Source of the DNA: Selenomonas sp. WCT3 | Lineage (GTDB): Bacteria; Bacillota; Negativicutes; Selenomonadales; Selenomonadaceae | DNA: 64,000 nucleotides | Assembly (NCBI GenBank): GCA_900100835.1 | Contig: FNCM01000001.1 | Span: 268,655-332,654, forward strand | Reading direction: 5' to 3' | In this document: piece by piece, positions 17,312-25,888 of the stretch | Position numbering within the stretch: position 1 is the stretch's first letter | Layout of the letters: each line of letters opens with the position of its first letter | Notes under the pieces: model-generated | What the model saw: only the letters and a program-made list of their open reading frames with translations | Told to the model about the DNA's origin: nothing | Database searches by the model: none | Made by a program: the position numbers and the translations under genes

Positions 17312-18517
17312 TTAGGGTGTTTGTTTTTTCAATAGCCAATCAATCAGATTATACTGGCGAATCCCGTCATAGTTCGCATTGGCACCAACCACATCGAGGG
17401 TCAGCAAAATTTTGGGGTGATTGTCTTTTATTTTTTGCAAGACACGCAATTCACGTTCCTTAGTCTTCTCATCCAGCACACTAGCAGATACTTGGTAATA
17501 GGTGACTTCCTCTCCATTTTCAGCGACGAAATCAACTTCATACTCCGCTACCTTGCCAATATTGACGCGCATATTACGCCGCATCAACTCCAAGTACACA
17601 ATATTTTCCAGCAAATGACCTAAATCAGCTGTACTTTCTGCTGTCAATATCCGGCGTAATCCTGTATCCGCGATATAATATTTCCCCAAAGTTTTAAGAT
17701 ACTGCCGCCCCTTGACATCATACCGGTCTACCTTATAAAAAATAAAACTGTCTGTAAGCGCCCGTACAAACCGCTCCACCGTATTGACCGATATTTTTCG
17801 TCCACTAGAAACCAGCGTATCGGCTATCTTCTTTATCGAAATCGGACTACCGATATTGCTGGCCAGCGTCCGCACAACACTCTCCAGAATCGTCAAGTCT
17901 GTAATCTTTTCTCGCATAGCAACATCTTTGACGAGAATCGTGTTATAAATGCCTTCCAAATAAATGCGCACCGACTCCTCATTACGATTCAACTGCGTTA
18001 CATAAGGAAAAGCACCAAAGCGCATATACTCCTGAAAGGCCTCACCTCTGTTTTGCTGAGACGTCGTAGAATAATACTCCGCAAAGGATAATGGCTGCAT
18101 CGTAATCGTAATATAGCGCCCGGATAAAAGGGTTGCCAGCTCACCAGATAACATAAAAGCATTAGAACCTGTGATATATACGTCCGTATCCGGCTGGATG
18201 AATAAACTATCAACGGCTCGCTCAAAATCTTGGCAGTTTTGAACTTCATCCAAGAATATATATGTCTTTCTTCCTGGCTGTAATCTTTCCTTCACGTAGG
18301 CATAAAGCTTACGGTAATCCAATAATTCTTCATAAGCCAAGTCTTCTAAATTAATCCAGATGATCTGTTCTGATGACACACCTTCTTCTCGCAGTTTATC
18401 GATAAAAAGGGAAAATAACGTCGATTTGCCACAGCGTCGAATGCCTGTAATCACCTTAATGACTTGCTTATCCCGCCAACGACATAGTTCTTGTAAGTAA
18501 TCCTTGCGTTGTATCAT
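17312..18517 (-). CDS. AAA-type ATPase with DUF4143 (PD-(D/E)xK-like) C-terminal domain
   Basis: A 401-residue member of the large ATPase family with an N-terminal P-loop domain and a C-terminal DUF4143 domain. Walker A is GIRRCGKST near residue 25-33 and the Walker B-like strand is TYIFLDEVQN near 93-102. The C-terminal part has the nuclease-like core (YEVDFVAEN near 330). Family function is unresolved; members are numerous and often sporadic. GGAGG lies eight bases before ATG 18517; the upstream in-frame GTG 18526 overlaps the ribosome binding site. The promoter is interwoven with a 68-bp palindrome. Confidence 0.85.
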   Translation of the reverse strand: MIQRKDYLQELCRWRDKQVIKVITGIRRCGKSTLFSLFIDKLREEGVSSEQIIWINLEDLAYEELLDYRKLYAYVKERLQPGRKTYIFLDEVQNCQDFERAVDSLFIQPDTDVYITGSNAFMLSGELATLLSGRYITITMQPLSFAEYYSTTSQQNRGEAFQEYMRFGAFPYVTQLNRNEESVRIYLEGIYNTILVKDVAMREKITDLTILESVVRTLASNIGSPISIKKIADTLVSSGRKISVNTVERFVRALTDSFIFYKVDRYDVKGRQYLKTLGKYYIADTGLRRILTAESTADLGHLLENIVYLELMRRNMRVNIGKVAEYEVDFVAENGEEVTYYQVSASVLDEKTKERELRVLQKIKDNHPKILLTLDVVGANANYDGIRQYNLIDWLLKKQTP

Positions 18518-18547
18518 CGCAACCACCTCCTTTTTCTATATTATATC

Positions 18548-18615
18548 AAAAAGTAGTAGATTTTGTATAGTTTTTTCATTTCACTGAGAAAACTATACAA
18601 AATCTACTACTTTTT
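18548..18615. repeat. 68-bp palindrome upstream of the DUF4143 ATPase gene
   Basis: 30-base arms (18548-18577 and 18586-18615) with one mismatch around an 8-base loop. The core of each arm is GTAGTAGATTTTGTATAG. A -10 TATAAT for the ATPase gene lies next to it at 18538-18543 (minus strand), with TATACA inside the palindrome 18 bases upstream, so the promoter overlaps the repeat. It may be an autoregulatory operator, or a small mobile palindrome. Confidence 0.85.
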
Positions 18616-18628
18616 CCTTTTAGCCAAA

Positions 18629-18659
18629 ACAAGCGGCAACCGAATTGGTTGCCGCTTGC
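18629..18659 (-). terminator. Terminator of flgE
   Basis: AAGCGGCAACC (18631-18641) pairs with GGTTGCCGCTT (18647-18657), and the minus strand continues GTTTTGGC. It lies five bases after the flgE stop. Confidence 0.8.
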
Positions 18660-18664
18660 CTGTA

Positions 18665-20728
18665 TTAGCGTTTCATATTAATCATTGTCTCAAGCATTTC
18701 ATCACTGACCGTGATAATCTTGGAGTTCGACTGGAAACCGCGCTGGGTGACAATCATATCCGAGAACTCGTTGGCAATATCGACATTGGACATCTCCAGA
18801 GCCGACGATGTAATTGTAGAGCCTGTCGAATCATACGATACCTTCCCCGAGTTATTCGATTCTTGATAAAGACTATTTCCTGTTTTAGTCAAACCTGCGG
18901 CATTATTAAACGTAGCTATTGCTATTTTAGCCTCAGCTTGTTTTACGCCATTAGAATATACTCCCGTTATAACGCCAGTGCTGTCAATAGAAACACTCTG
19001 CAATGTTCCAGAAGCATTTCCATCCCCTTTATTAGAAATTGTACTTGTACCTGCATACTGAGTAAGACCGCTTAAATTTAAAGTTACATCTCCATCATCA
19101 TAAGCTCTATCACCCGAACTAGAAGTTGATAATGATGCAGATCCTGATACATATCTACCATTACCATCAAAAACTAAATCACTTTTGCTCAAGGAAACCG
19201 AGAATGTTGTTCCATCATCTTCTACAGTATTATAGGTATCACTACCACCAGCTAAACTTAACTCCCAAGTACTCTCCGCACCTGCAGTACGCGTAAACAG
19301 AACAGGTACAGAATGAACACCACCATCAGTATCATATAACGTTACCGTTGTGGTTATAGACGAATAGAACGTATCACCACTCGAATAATTTTTCCCCAAT
19401 AACCCAGACAAAGTCTTGCCATCTGATGTTACGATACTTAAAGAATTAACCTCTTTACCGTTATATTTATATGCTGTTCCCTTTCCATTTCGGGTAATTG
19501 CTGTTATCGAACCATCCGTACCTCTGCCCTTCCGCTCATATAACTGAGCAGACGATGTAACGCTATACGGTGCTGGCAACGGATCTGTCCTTCCATTAGC
19601 ACAATTAACTACAGCACCAGTATTAGCCGTTATATCACCAATTGTAAATCCACCAAAAGCTACCGTATCACCATCTCTATATGTAGCATTTTGTGGATTT
19701 GGAATACGGACTTTAACCACCGTTCCAGCCGAAGTCCCATAAGTATCATCAAGCTTAAAACTAACTTCCACAGCAGAATTTGGATTTGTAGCTGGGCCTA
19801 TAGCGGTAACACCATTAGTAATAATTGTTCCTGAAAGAGCTATTGAACCGCCATAAGAATAATTACCACTTGTCAAACCTTTAAGATCCAAAGGGCTAGG
19901 ACTAACTAAAGTTGACGAAGCTCCCGATTTTACTTGCACATCAACTGTTCCAGAAGAATTTGCAGTAACAGAATCTATATTCTCCGTCCACAATTTAACA
20001 CCATCCAAAACCTGATTGGTCGTAAAATTAAAGCCTGCAGTATCATCCACTTCAATTACCTCACCGGTATCAGTAGTGAGTGAAATCGTCCCCTTATCTA
20101 CCTTAGTCGGCGTATACGAGTTTATAGTTTCCTGTGTGCCATCAGCATATTTTATAATCATATTACTAATGTCATAGCCAGTCATATCTCCCTGCAAATT
20201 TTTCGTATATGATATTAAAGTGGTTGCTGCAGCATCCATTCCTTTACCTACCTGAATTTGAATATCTCCATCAGGGTCCCCAGCAACATTGCTAATATCA
20301 CCATTATTAGCTATATACCCCTGGACCTTCATACCACTTCCCGGCATTACCAAGTTTCCATTAGCATCAAACTCAAACGCACCATTACGAGTATAAAAAG
20401 TTTCATTTCCTTTTTTTACCACAAATAGCCCATTACCCGAAAGACACAAATCTGTATTCTTTCCTGTTGATTGTACTGCTCCGTCTGTAAACAACATATC
20501 AATACTCGATACCCCTGTACCTAAGCCAATTTGTTTAGGATTTGTTCCTCCAAGATTTGCACTAGGAGAACCAGCTCCTGATAAAGTCTGACTCAACGTA
20601 TCCGCAAAGGTCACGCGGCTTGATTTAAAACCGGTCGTATTTACGTTGGCAATATTGTTGCCGATTACATCCATTCGCGTCTGATGTCCTTTAAGTCCCG
20701 ATACACCAGAATATAACGAACGCATCAT
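18665..20728 (-). CDS. flgE: Flagellar hook protein FlgE
   Basis: Subunit of the flagellar hook, exported by the flagellar type III system. The N-terminal rod motif (SLYSGVSGLKGHQTRMDVIGNN, about residues 4-25) and the C-terminal motif (SNVDIANEFSDMIVTQRGFQSNSKIITVSDEM, about 640-672) are typical of FlgE/FlgG proteins. At 687 residues it is long, owing to a large Thr/Ser/Gly-rich central region (about 140-600) that forms the surface domains. This central part is visibly more AT-rich than the two ends, so it may be a laterally exchanged variable domain. It follows the TIGR02530 gene, but no other hook gene (flgD, fliK) is nearby. Confidence 0.92.
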   Translation of the reverse strand: MMRSLYSGVSGLKGHQTRMDVIGNNIANVNTTGFKSSRVTFADTLSQTLSGAGSPSANLGGTNPKQIGLGTGVSSIDMLFTDGAVQSTGKNTDLCLSGNGLFVVKKGNETFYTRNGAFEFDANGNLVMPGSGMKVQGYIANNGDISNVAGDPDGDIQIQVGKGMDAAATTLISYTKNLQGDMTGYDISNMIIKYADGTQETINSYTPTKVDKGTISLTTDTGEVIEVDDTAGFNFTTNQVLDGVKLWTENIDSVTANSSGTVDVQVKSGASSTLVSPSPLDLKGLTSGNYSYGGSIALSGTIITNGVTAIGPATNPNSAVEVSFKLDDTYGTSAGTVVKVRIPNPQNATYRDGDTVAFGGFTIGDITANTGAVVNCANGRTDPLPAPYSVTSSAQLYERKGRGTDGSITAITRNGKGTAYKYNGKEVNSLSIVTSDGKTLSGLLGKNYSSGDTFYSSITTTVTLYDTDGGVHSVPVLFTRTAGAESTWELSLAGGSDTYNTVEDDGTTFSVSLSKSDLVFDGNGRYVSGSASLSTSSSGDRAYDDGDVTLNLSGLTQYAGTSTISNKGDGNASGTLQSVSIDSTGVITGVYSNGVKQAEAKIAIATFNNAAGLTKTGNSLYQESNNSGKVSYDSTGSTITSSALEMSNVDIANEFSDMIVTQRGFQSNSKIITVSDEMLETMINMKR

Positions 20729-20759
20729 AATAAATCACTTCTCCTTTATCCCTTGTGCC

Positions 20760-21155
20760 TTAGAGTATGGCGGCACTGTCTATATTCGTGAATATGTTTT
20801 CTTTGGCACTTTCTTCGTCTACTGCGGTAATGACGGTGCGATTCTTCACGCTGACAACCAGCGCGGTCTGTTTCATCCATATCAGCGCGTCGCGGGAACC
20901 TTTTTCCGCCATGCGCTCCACCGCATCATTCAGGCGATTCATATCGCTGTCACTTAGTTCCACGCCACGCATTTCGATGCGTTTGGCCGCATGATGCGAA
21001 AATTTAACGCCATGTTCCGCCGCATGCAGTTCACGGTCAAATGCCTTTTCGTCTGGTCTTGGCGACTTTCCCTGTCTCCTGCCGATTCCTGCCATTCCCT
21101 GCTCGGCCTTAGCTGGTACTTTGCTGATTTCTTTCATATATGCCTCAACCTTCAT
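20760..21155 (-). CDS. TIGR02530 family flagellar operon protein
   Basis: A 131-residue protein of the small flagellar-operon family TIGR02530, which lies before flgE in many Firmicutes and is suspected to act in hook assembly. The family signature is GVKFSHHAAKRIEMRGVELS near residue 49-68. The N-terminus is basic and disordered. It is 31 bases upstream of flgE on the same strand. Normally flgD would come just before; here there is a 147-base gap and then a serine recombinase. Confidence 0.85.
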   Translation of the reverse strand: MKVEAYMKEISKVPAKAEQGMAGIGRRQGKSPRPDEKAFDRELHAAEHGVKFSHHAAKRIEMRGVELSDSDMNRLNDAVERMAEKGSRDALIWMKQTALVVSVKNRTVITAVDEESAKENIFTNIDSAAIL

Positions 21156-21252
21156 CTGGATTTTTAAAACCTATACTTTTTGGAATGACAAATTTTTATT
21201 TAAGAAAAACAGCATTTTCACCGATAGATATAGTAGATTAATAAAGAAAAAG

Positions 21253-21286
21253 GCCTATTCAGAAAAGTATACCTTTCTGAATAGGC
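21253..21286 (-). terminator. Terminator of the serine recombinase gene
   Basis: GCCTATTCAGAAA (21253-21265) pairs perfectly with TTTCTGAATAGGC (21274-21286), followed by CCTTTTTC on the minus strand. Confidence 0.85.
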
Positions 21287-21301
21287 TCAAGGCGCGAGCG
21301 T

Positions 21302-21907
21302 TTACCGTTCGCGCTTTTTTCGTTGCTGACATTTGTTGTAAAAAGTCGATACAGGCATATTGATTTGTCTTGCGGCCTGATTCATTGACATCCGCCCTTC
21401 CCGCCACGCAGCATAGGCCTGCAAAAATCCCGGAGGCAGCGGCTTGCAGGGGCGTCCGAAGCGTACCCCGCGCTTGCGAGCCTCGGCAATGCCTTCGGCC
21501 TGCCGCTTGCGAATGTTGCGCCGCTCATTCTCCGCGACAAAGGATAACACCTGCAAAATTACATCACTGACGAAAGTTCCGAGCAAGTCACGCCCCTTTC
21601 GCGTATCTAACAGCGGCATATCCAGAACGATAATATCTGCTCCCTTGATTTTCGTGATTTGACGCCATTGTTCCAATACCTCTTGATAATTTCGCCCAAG
21701 CCTGTCAATCGAATGGATACATAGGATTGTTTCCGAATCGATGCGCCGCATAAGTTTTTGATACTGGGGCCGGGAAAAATCCTTGCCGGAAAGTTTGTCC
21801 ATATAAATATTTTTCGGTTTTATCCCCATGCGTTCCATTGCCGCCAATTGGCGGTCTAGATTCTGCTCCCTGGTGCTCACCCGCACATATCCTAATAACT
21901 GCTGCAT
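21302..21907 (-). CDS. Serine recombinase, resolvase/invertase (Hin/Pin) type
   Basis: Site-specific recombinase of 201 residues. The catalytic serine is in GYVRVSTREQ (Ser11). The arginines of the active site are expected in SIDRLGRNY near 70 and ENERRNIRKRQAEGI near 125. The C-terminal helix-turn-helix reads MNQAARQINMPVSTFY near 175-190. Size and layout match DNA invertases and Tn3-type resolvases. I chose ATG 21907 with AGGGAGGAATTTT upstream; the open frame to 22009 runs through the znuB terminator. No transposase is next to it. Its target sites are not evident in the window. Confidence 0.9.
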   Translation of the reverse strand: MQQLLGYVRVSTREQNLDRQLAAMERMGIKPKNIYMDKLSGKDFSRPQYQKLMRRIDSETILCIHSIDRLGRNYQEVLEQWRQITKIKGADIIVLDMPLLDTRKGRDLLGTFVSDVILQVLSFVAENERRNIRKRQAEGIAEARKRGVRFGRPCKPLPPGFLQAYAAWREGRMSMNQAARQINMPVSTFYNKCQQRKKRER

Positions 21908-21920
21908 AAAATTCCTCCCT

Positions 21921-21965
21921 AAAAAAATCGGGCTATGCCGGAAGCCGCAACTACCTGCATAGCCC
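21921..21965 (-). terminator. Terminator of the metal ABC operon
   Basis: GGGCTATGC (21930-21938) and GCATAGCCC (21957-21965), then T7 on the minus strand. Confidence 0.85.
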
Positions 21966-21980
21966 ATTAGGGAAAAATGT

Positions 21981-22823
21981 TTATCGGATAAACCATGGTT
22001 TGAGGACAATCGTCACAAAAAACACCAGCGATGACAGCACCACGATGGTTGCACCAGCTGCCATATTGAAGTAATAAGCCAGAATTAAGCCGCTGACGCC
22101 AGTAAAAAGTGCCAGACATACCGACACCGCATGATATTGTTTGACGTTATTGGTCACATTGCGGGCGGCTGCCGCCGGCAGTACCAAAAGGGCATTGATA
22201 ATCAGAATGCCGACCCACTGGATGCTGATGGATACAACCACTGCCAGGATTGCCGCGAACATTCCCTCCACCAAAAAGGTCTCAATCCCACGGCTGCGGG
22301 CAAAGGACGAATTAATGGATAGGACCAGCAGTTTATTATAGAGGAAAGCCCAGCCAACCAACACCAGACCAAAGACAACAACCAACGCCTGCAAATCCTC
22401 CTCGGTGATGCTTAGGACATCGCCAATCAAGAAGGAAGAGAATTTGTTAAAGCCGCCGCCACTCGTCATAATCATAAGCCCCAGCGCAATTGCCGTCGAG
22501 GAAAACACCCCTATAATCGTATCCGTCGAAGCCGTACTCTTATTTTTGATATACGTGATGCACAGCGCAAACAAGATGGAAAAGACGACCAAGGATACCA
22601 GTGGTGATACCACCCCCAGCAATACTCCCAGCGCAATACCGGTGAAGGCACCATGTCCCAAGGAATCCGAAAAGAAGGCCATGCGATTCGAAACCACCAT
22701 GGTGCTCAAAAGGCCAAACAGCGGCGTAACCAGCAGGATAGCGAGTAATGCATGTTTCATGAACATGTGACTAACCCATTCGAAGGGAAGCACCATATCC
22801 ATGATGTCATATAGTAATTCCAT
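21981..22823 (-). CDS. Metal ABC transporter permease, ABC-3 family (ZnuB/MntB-like)
   Basis: A 280-residue integral membrane protein of the ABC-3 family that takes up Zn, Mn or Fe. The family signature is ALLAILLVTPLFGLLSTMVVSNRMAFFSDSLGHGAFTGIALG in the first third, with LLVLPAAAARNV near 215. It overlaps the ATPase gene upstream by one base. The metal cannot be told from sequence. No substrate-binding protein gene is adjacent. Confidence 0.88.
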   Translation of the reverse strand: MELLYDIMDMVLPFEWVSHMFMKHALLAILLVTPLFGLLSTMVVSNRMAFFSDSLGHGAFTGIALGVLLGVVSPLVSLVVFSILFALCITYIKNKSTASTDTIIGVFSSTAIALGLMIMTSGGGFNKFSSFLIGDVLSITEEDLQALVVVFGLVLVGWAFLYNKLLVLSINSSFARSRGIETFLVEGMFAAILAVVVSISIQWVGILIINALLVLPAAAARNVTNNVKQYHAVSVCLALFTGVSGLILAYYFNMAAGATIVVLSSLVFFVTIVLKPWFIR

Positions 22824-23641
22824 CAGTCTTCCCTCCCAGTCTTTTCCGCTTGCGCATCCATTAAGGCTGCATCGCCCCCCGCGAGCATCCCGAAGATCCG
22901 GCGGGTACGCGAATCACGGAATACCTCCTGAGGCGTGCCGCTCATGACGACACTCTTATTCATCAATACCACCTGGTCAGCATGCCGTGCGACCATATTG
23001 AGGTCATGCGAAATCAAGATAATCGCCATATCCTCTTTCTCACGCAGTTCTGTTAATATTTCATAAAAGAGTTCCAATCCATTCTGGTCAACGCCTGACA
23101 CCGGCTCATCCAACAGCAGTAAATCCGGCATGGGATCTAGCGCTAATGCCAGCAGTACCCGCTGCAGCTCACCACCTGATAGCGCGCCGAGGCGGCGATC
23201 GATGAGATGCTCCGCATGAACCCGTGCCAGGCTCTTTTCGACGCGCGGACGCAGACTCTTATCCGAGCAGAGCCAAACGGGACGCTTGGAAAGGCACGCC
23301 ATGAAGATATCCATGACGCTCGTCGGCGCACTGACATCAAACCGCAGGTATTGCGGCACATAACCAATGACCGGATGTCCCGTATGCTTTCCCTTGGCAT
23401 CGACATAATGGAGTTTTCCCTCATGAGGCACTTCGCCCAAGATCGCCTTCAAAAGCGTACTCTTGCCCGCGCCATTCGGACCGATTATGGCCGTCAGCTG
23501 CCCACAATGGATATGGATATTCACATGGTCAAAGATAGTCAATCGACCAATTTTGACCGCAAAATCTTCGATCCGGGTGCAGCATAATTTCGTGCAGTCT
23601 TCACTCGAAGCTGCATGATGATGCATGATATTCTTAAACAA
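22823..23641 (-). CDS. Metal ABC transporter ATP-binding protein (ZnuC-like)
   Basis: A 272-residue ATPase partner of the ABC-3 permease. Walker A GPNGAGKST near residue 54, signature LSGGELQR near 155, Walker B LLLLDEP near 176, H-loop ISHDLN near 210. The N-terminus carries a His/Cys-rich stretch (HHHAASSEDCTKLCC, residues 7-21) before the ABC domain, which may bind metal; this is unusual for ZnuC. The 18-base gap to the exporter gene at 23660 suggests transcription together with the DrrAB-type pair upstream. Confidence 0.88.
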   Translation of the reverse strand: MFKNIMHHHAASSEDCTKLCCTRIEDFAVKIGRLTIFDHVNIHIHCGQLTAIIGPNGAGKSTLLKAILGEVPHEGKLHYVDAKGKHTGHPVIGYVPQYLRFDVSAPTSVMDIFMACLSKRPVWLCSDKSLRPRVEKSLARVHAEHLIDRRLGALSGGELQRVLLALALDPMPDLLLLDEPVSGVDQNGLELFYEILTELREKEDMAIILISHDLNMVARHADQVVLMNKSVVMSGTPQEVFRDSRTRRIFGMLAGGDAALMDAQAEKTGRED

Positions 23642-23659
23642 ATTCGTTACTCCTCATAA

Positions 23660-24397
23660 TCAATGGGTCAACTGGCGAAAGGCCCGGCTGCCGATGGCAA
23701 AGCCCAACACCGCATAAACGGCCAGCACCAGCACTGACCCCAGTGCAATCTCACTGCCGCTGCCTATCCCGCGCAGCAAATAACTCGTATGGGTAAGCGG
23801 CAAAATCTCGATAATACAGCGCAGAAAAGCCGGCAGCGCCTGGGTGGAAAAGAAAGTTCCACACAAAAACGACATGGGCAGCAGAATATAGGTGTTTACC
23901 TGGCTCATCTCCTCATAAGTCCGGATTTTCATCGCCGCAATAAAGCCGATTTCCGCAAAGATGATGCAGTTTAGGATTAGCACAAACAAAAAGAGCGGCG
24001 TAAGCGTGAAATGCGCGCCAAAGGCCAAGGCCAGTATCACAATAATAGCCGATGAAATCAAGCCGCGAAGCACTGCGGCCAGCACCTTGCCAATGACAAA
24101 GGCATCCGGCCATATCGGCGCCAGGATGTATTCTTCCAGACTCTTATGATAGATACGCTCGGCATGCACCGGCGTAATGCTGTTGAAGCTGATATTCATC
24201 GAATTGAGCGCTAGAATGCCCGGCACGAGAAAATCAAGATACGTCCCCGAATCCACCGAAATACTGCGCCCCAGCCCCCAGCCAAAAGCGACCAGATAGA
24301 GCATGGGTGCCACCATACGCGACAGGATAAATTTCGTCATCCGGCGCTTGAGTACCACCCAGTCACGCCAAAACACCGTCCAGATATCGTAAAGCAT
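23660..24397 (-). CDS. ABC-2 type exporter permease (DrrB-like)
   Basis: A 245-residue membrane protein of the ABC-2 family with about six hydrophobic segments and the characteristic FLCGTFFSTQALPAF stretch near 178-195. It pairs with the ATPase encoded upstream (one-base overlap) to form an exporter of drugs, lipids or polysaccharide. Substrate unknown. The N-terminal amphipathic part (FWRDWVVLKRRM) is typical. Confidence 0.85.
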   Translation of the reverse strand: MLYDIWTVFWRDWVVLKRRMTKFILSRMVAPMLYLVAFGWGLGRSISVDSGTYLDFLVPGILALNSMNISFNSITPVHAERIYHKSLEEYILAPIWPDAFVIGKVLAAVLRGLISSAIIVILALAFGAHFTLTPLFLFVLILNCIIFAEIGFIAAMKIRTYEEMSQVNTYILLPMSFLCGTFFSTQALPAFLRCIIEILPLTHTSYLLRGIGSGSEIALGSVLVLAVYAVLGFAIGSRAFRQLTH

Positions 24398-25269
24398 CAG
24401 ATGCCCTCCCTTCGGCCCGTGAGTTCGATGAAGGCGTCTTCAAGATTCGTCGGCCGGATGAGAATGGAACCATCCCCTTCTTGCTGACCGGCAAATTCCG
24501 CTGCCGCCTGCTTTTCCGCGAAGAACTCATACTGACGCCCCTCGCTGCCATCCCACTCCACCGTATAACCGCCGAGCGTTTCGCAAAAATTCTGCGGGGT
24601 ATCCAGGGCTACGAGTTTTCCCTTATTCAAGATGGCCACTCGGTCACAGAGCGATTCTGCTTCTTCAATATAATGCGTCGTCAAAAAGACCGTAACCCCA
24701 TCGCGGGCCATTTGGCGGATTAGCTGCCAGATGCGGCGCCGCACCTGCGGGTCAAGTGCCACCGTAGGCTCATCCATAAACAAAATCCGCGGACGATGCA
24801 AAAGTGCCCGCGCAATGAGCAGCCGGCGTTTCATGCCGCCCGACAGACGGCGCACGCCATCGTTTACCACCTCGGTAAGTTCCACATAGGACAATAGTTC
24901 GCGGATACGCTGCTGACGCTCCGCCCGCTTTATATGATGCAGCCGAGCATGGAGCTCCAAATTTTCCCGGACCGTCAAATCCTGGTCAAAATTCACATGC
25001 TGCGGCACCACGCCAATGATGCTCTTTAGCTTCTGTGCATGCTCTACCAGCTCCATGCCCTTATACTTTATTGAGCCACTCGTCGGCTGCGTCTGCATCG
25101 TCAGCAGGCGGATGGTTGTGGTCTTGCCGGCACCATTGGGTCCCAACAAACCAAAGATTTCCCCCGCTTTCACCGAAAGCGACAGATTGTCCACCGCCGT
25201 TTTCTCGCTATTTTTCCCCGCCTTTGTCTTATGGGGGAATTTCTTCACCAGATTTTCGATTTGAATCAT
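24397..25269 (-). CDS. ABC-2 type exporter ATP-binding protein (DrrA/CcmA-like)
   Basis: A 290-residue ATPase: Walker A GPNGAGKTT near 43, signature LSGGMKRR near 142, Walker B LFMDEPTVALD near 164, H-loop LTTHYIEEAE near 197, and the C-terminal extension (about 220-290) common in DrrA-type exporters. It is the first gene of a four-gene run (exporter ATPase, exporter permease, metal ATPase, metal permease) with overlaps or short gaps on the minus strand. Confidence 0.88.
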   Translation of the reverse strand: MIQIENLVKKFPHKTKAGKNSEKTAVDNLSLSVKAGEIFGLLGPNGAGKTTTIRLLTMQTQPTSGSIKYKGMELVEHAQKLKSIIGVVPQHVNFDQDLTVRENLELHARLHHIKRAERQQRIRELLSYVELTEVVNDGVRRLSGGMKRRLLIARALLHRPRILFMDEPTVALDPQVRRRIWQLIRQMARDGVTVFLTTHYIEEAESLCDRVAILNKGKLVALDTPQNFCETLGGYTVEWDGSEGRQYEFFAEKQAAAEFAGQQEGDGSILIRPTNLEDAFIELTGRREGI

Positions 25270-25342
25270 GGGTTTTCTCCGTTAATATATCTACCATAGT
25301 TATTGTAGCAAACTCGTCAAGGTCTTGGACTTTCCACCCAAA

Positions 25343-25372
25343 ATCCGCTACAATAGATTCTATCAGAATCGA
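25343..25372 (+). promoter_or_regulatory. Promoter of the coiled-coil gene at 25388
   Basis: -35 TTGGAC and -10 TACAAT with an 18-base spacer end about 35 bases before the AAGGAGATG ribosome binding site. Confidence 0.55.
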
Positions 25373-25387
25373 TAAGGAGATGTAAAT

Positions 25388-25843
25388 ATGACCGATAAAC
25401 AAATCGACCTTTCCCCGATGGAAGCCCAGCGCATGACCCGCAATATTCAGGCCCTGCAAAAACGCCTCCGCGATATGCATGCCATGCGTGACGATATCAA
25501 TACAGCCCTTTCCCGAGTAACCGAAGACAATCTCTCGCTGGCACTCACCCAGAAAAAAAACCTCAAAGCTCTCTCGCGCGAATACGATAAATTGAGCCAG
25601 GATGTCAAATGCCTTGATCCGTTCGATGCAGCTCAAATCTTAGAGGAAGAATATAATTACATCCTGACCATCGGCAATGTTTTGGAAACCACACGCGAAC
25701 TCAAAAAGACTGCCGGCCTCAAAGATACCGACCGCGATGCAATTCTAGGCGGCCTCATCCAATTCTACCACGGTCTGCGGCAGGAACTTTCCACAGCCCA
25801 GACGACCAAAGAAAATCAGCCGCTAAACGTTACGGCAAAATAA
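25388..25843 (+). CDS. Unknown protein with coiled-coil N-terminal half
   Basis: A 151-residue soluble, charged and helical protein with no family I recognise. Residues 10-80 have heptad-like leucine spacing (MEAQRMTRNIQALQKRL), and the C-terminal half is a shorter helical region ending in a flexible, polar tail. No Cys, no signal peptide. It has a clear promoter, ribosome binding site (AAGGAGATG) and terminator, so it is a monocistronic real gene. Confidence 0.7.
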   Translation: MTDKQIDLSPMEAQRMTRNIQALQKRLRDMHAMRDDINTALSRVTEDNLSLALTQKKNLKALSREYDKLSQDVKCLDPFDAAQILEEEYNYILTIGNVLETTRELKKTAGLKDTDRDAILGGLIQFYHGLRQELSTAQTTKENQPLNVTAK

Positions 25844-25846
25844 AAG

Positions 25847-25878
25847 AAGCCAGCCATCTGGAAAGATGGCTGGCTTTT
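25847..25878 (+). terminator. Terminator of the coiled-coil gene
   Basis: AAGCCAGCCATCT pairs with AGATGGCTGGCTTTT; its A/T tracts let it serve lacI from the other side as well. Confidence 0.85.
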
Positions 25879-25888
25879 GTCGTTCTTG

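Noticed and set aside
21302-22009. Longer serine recombinase starting near 22009
   Set aside because: The extra N-terminal part reads through the terminator of the metal ABC operon; ATG 21907 has a good ribosome binding site and the family start.
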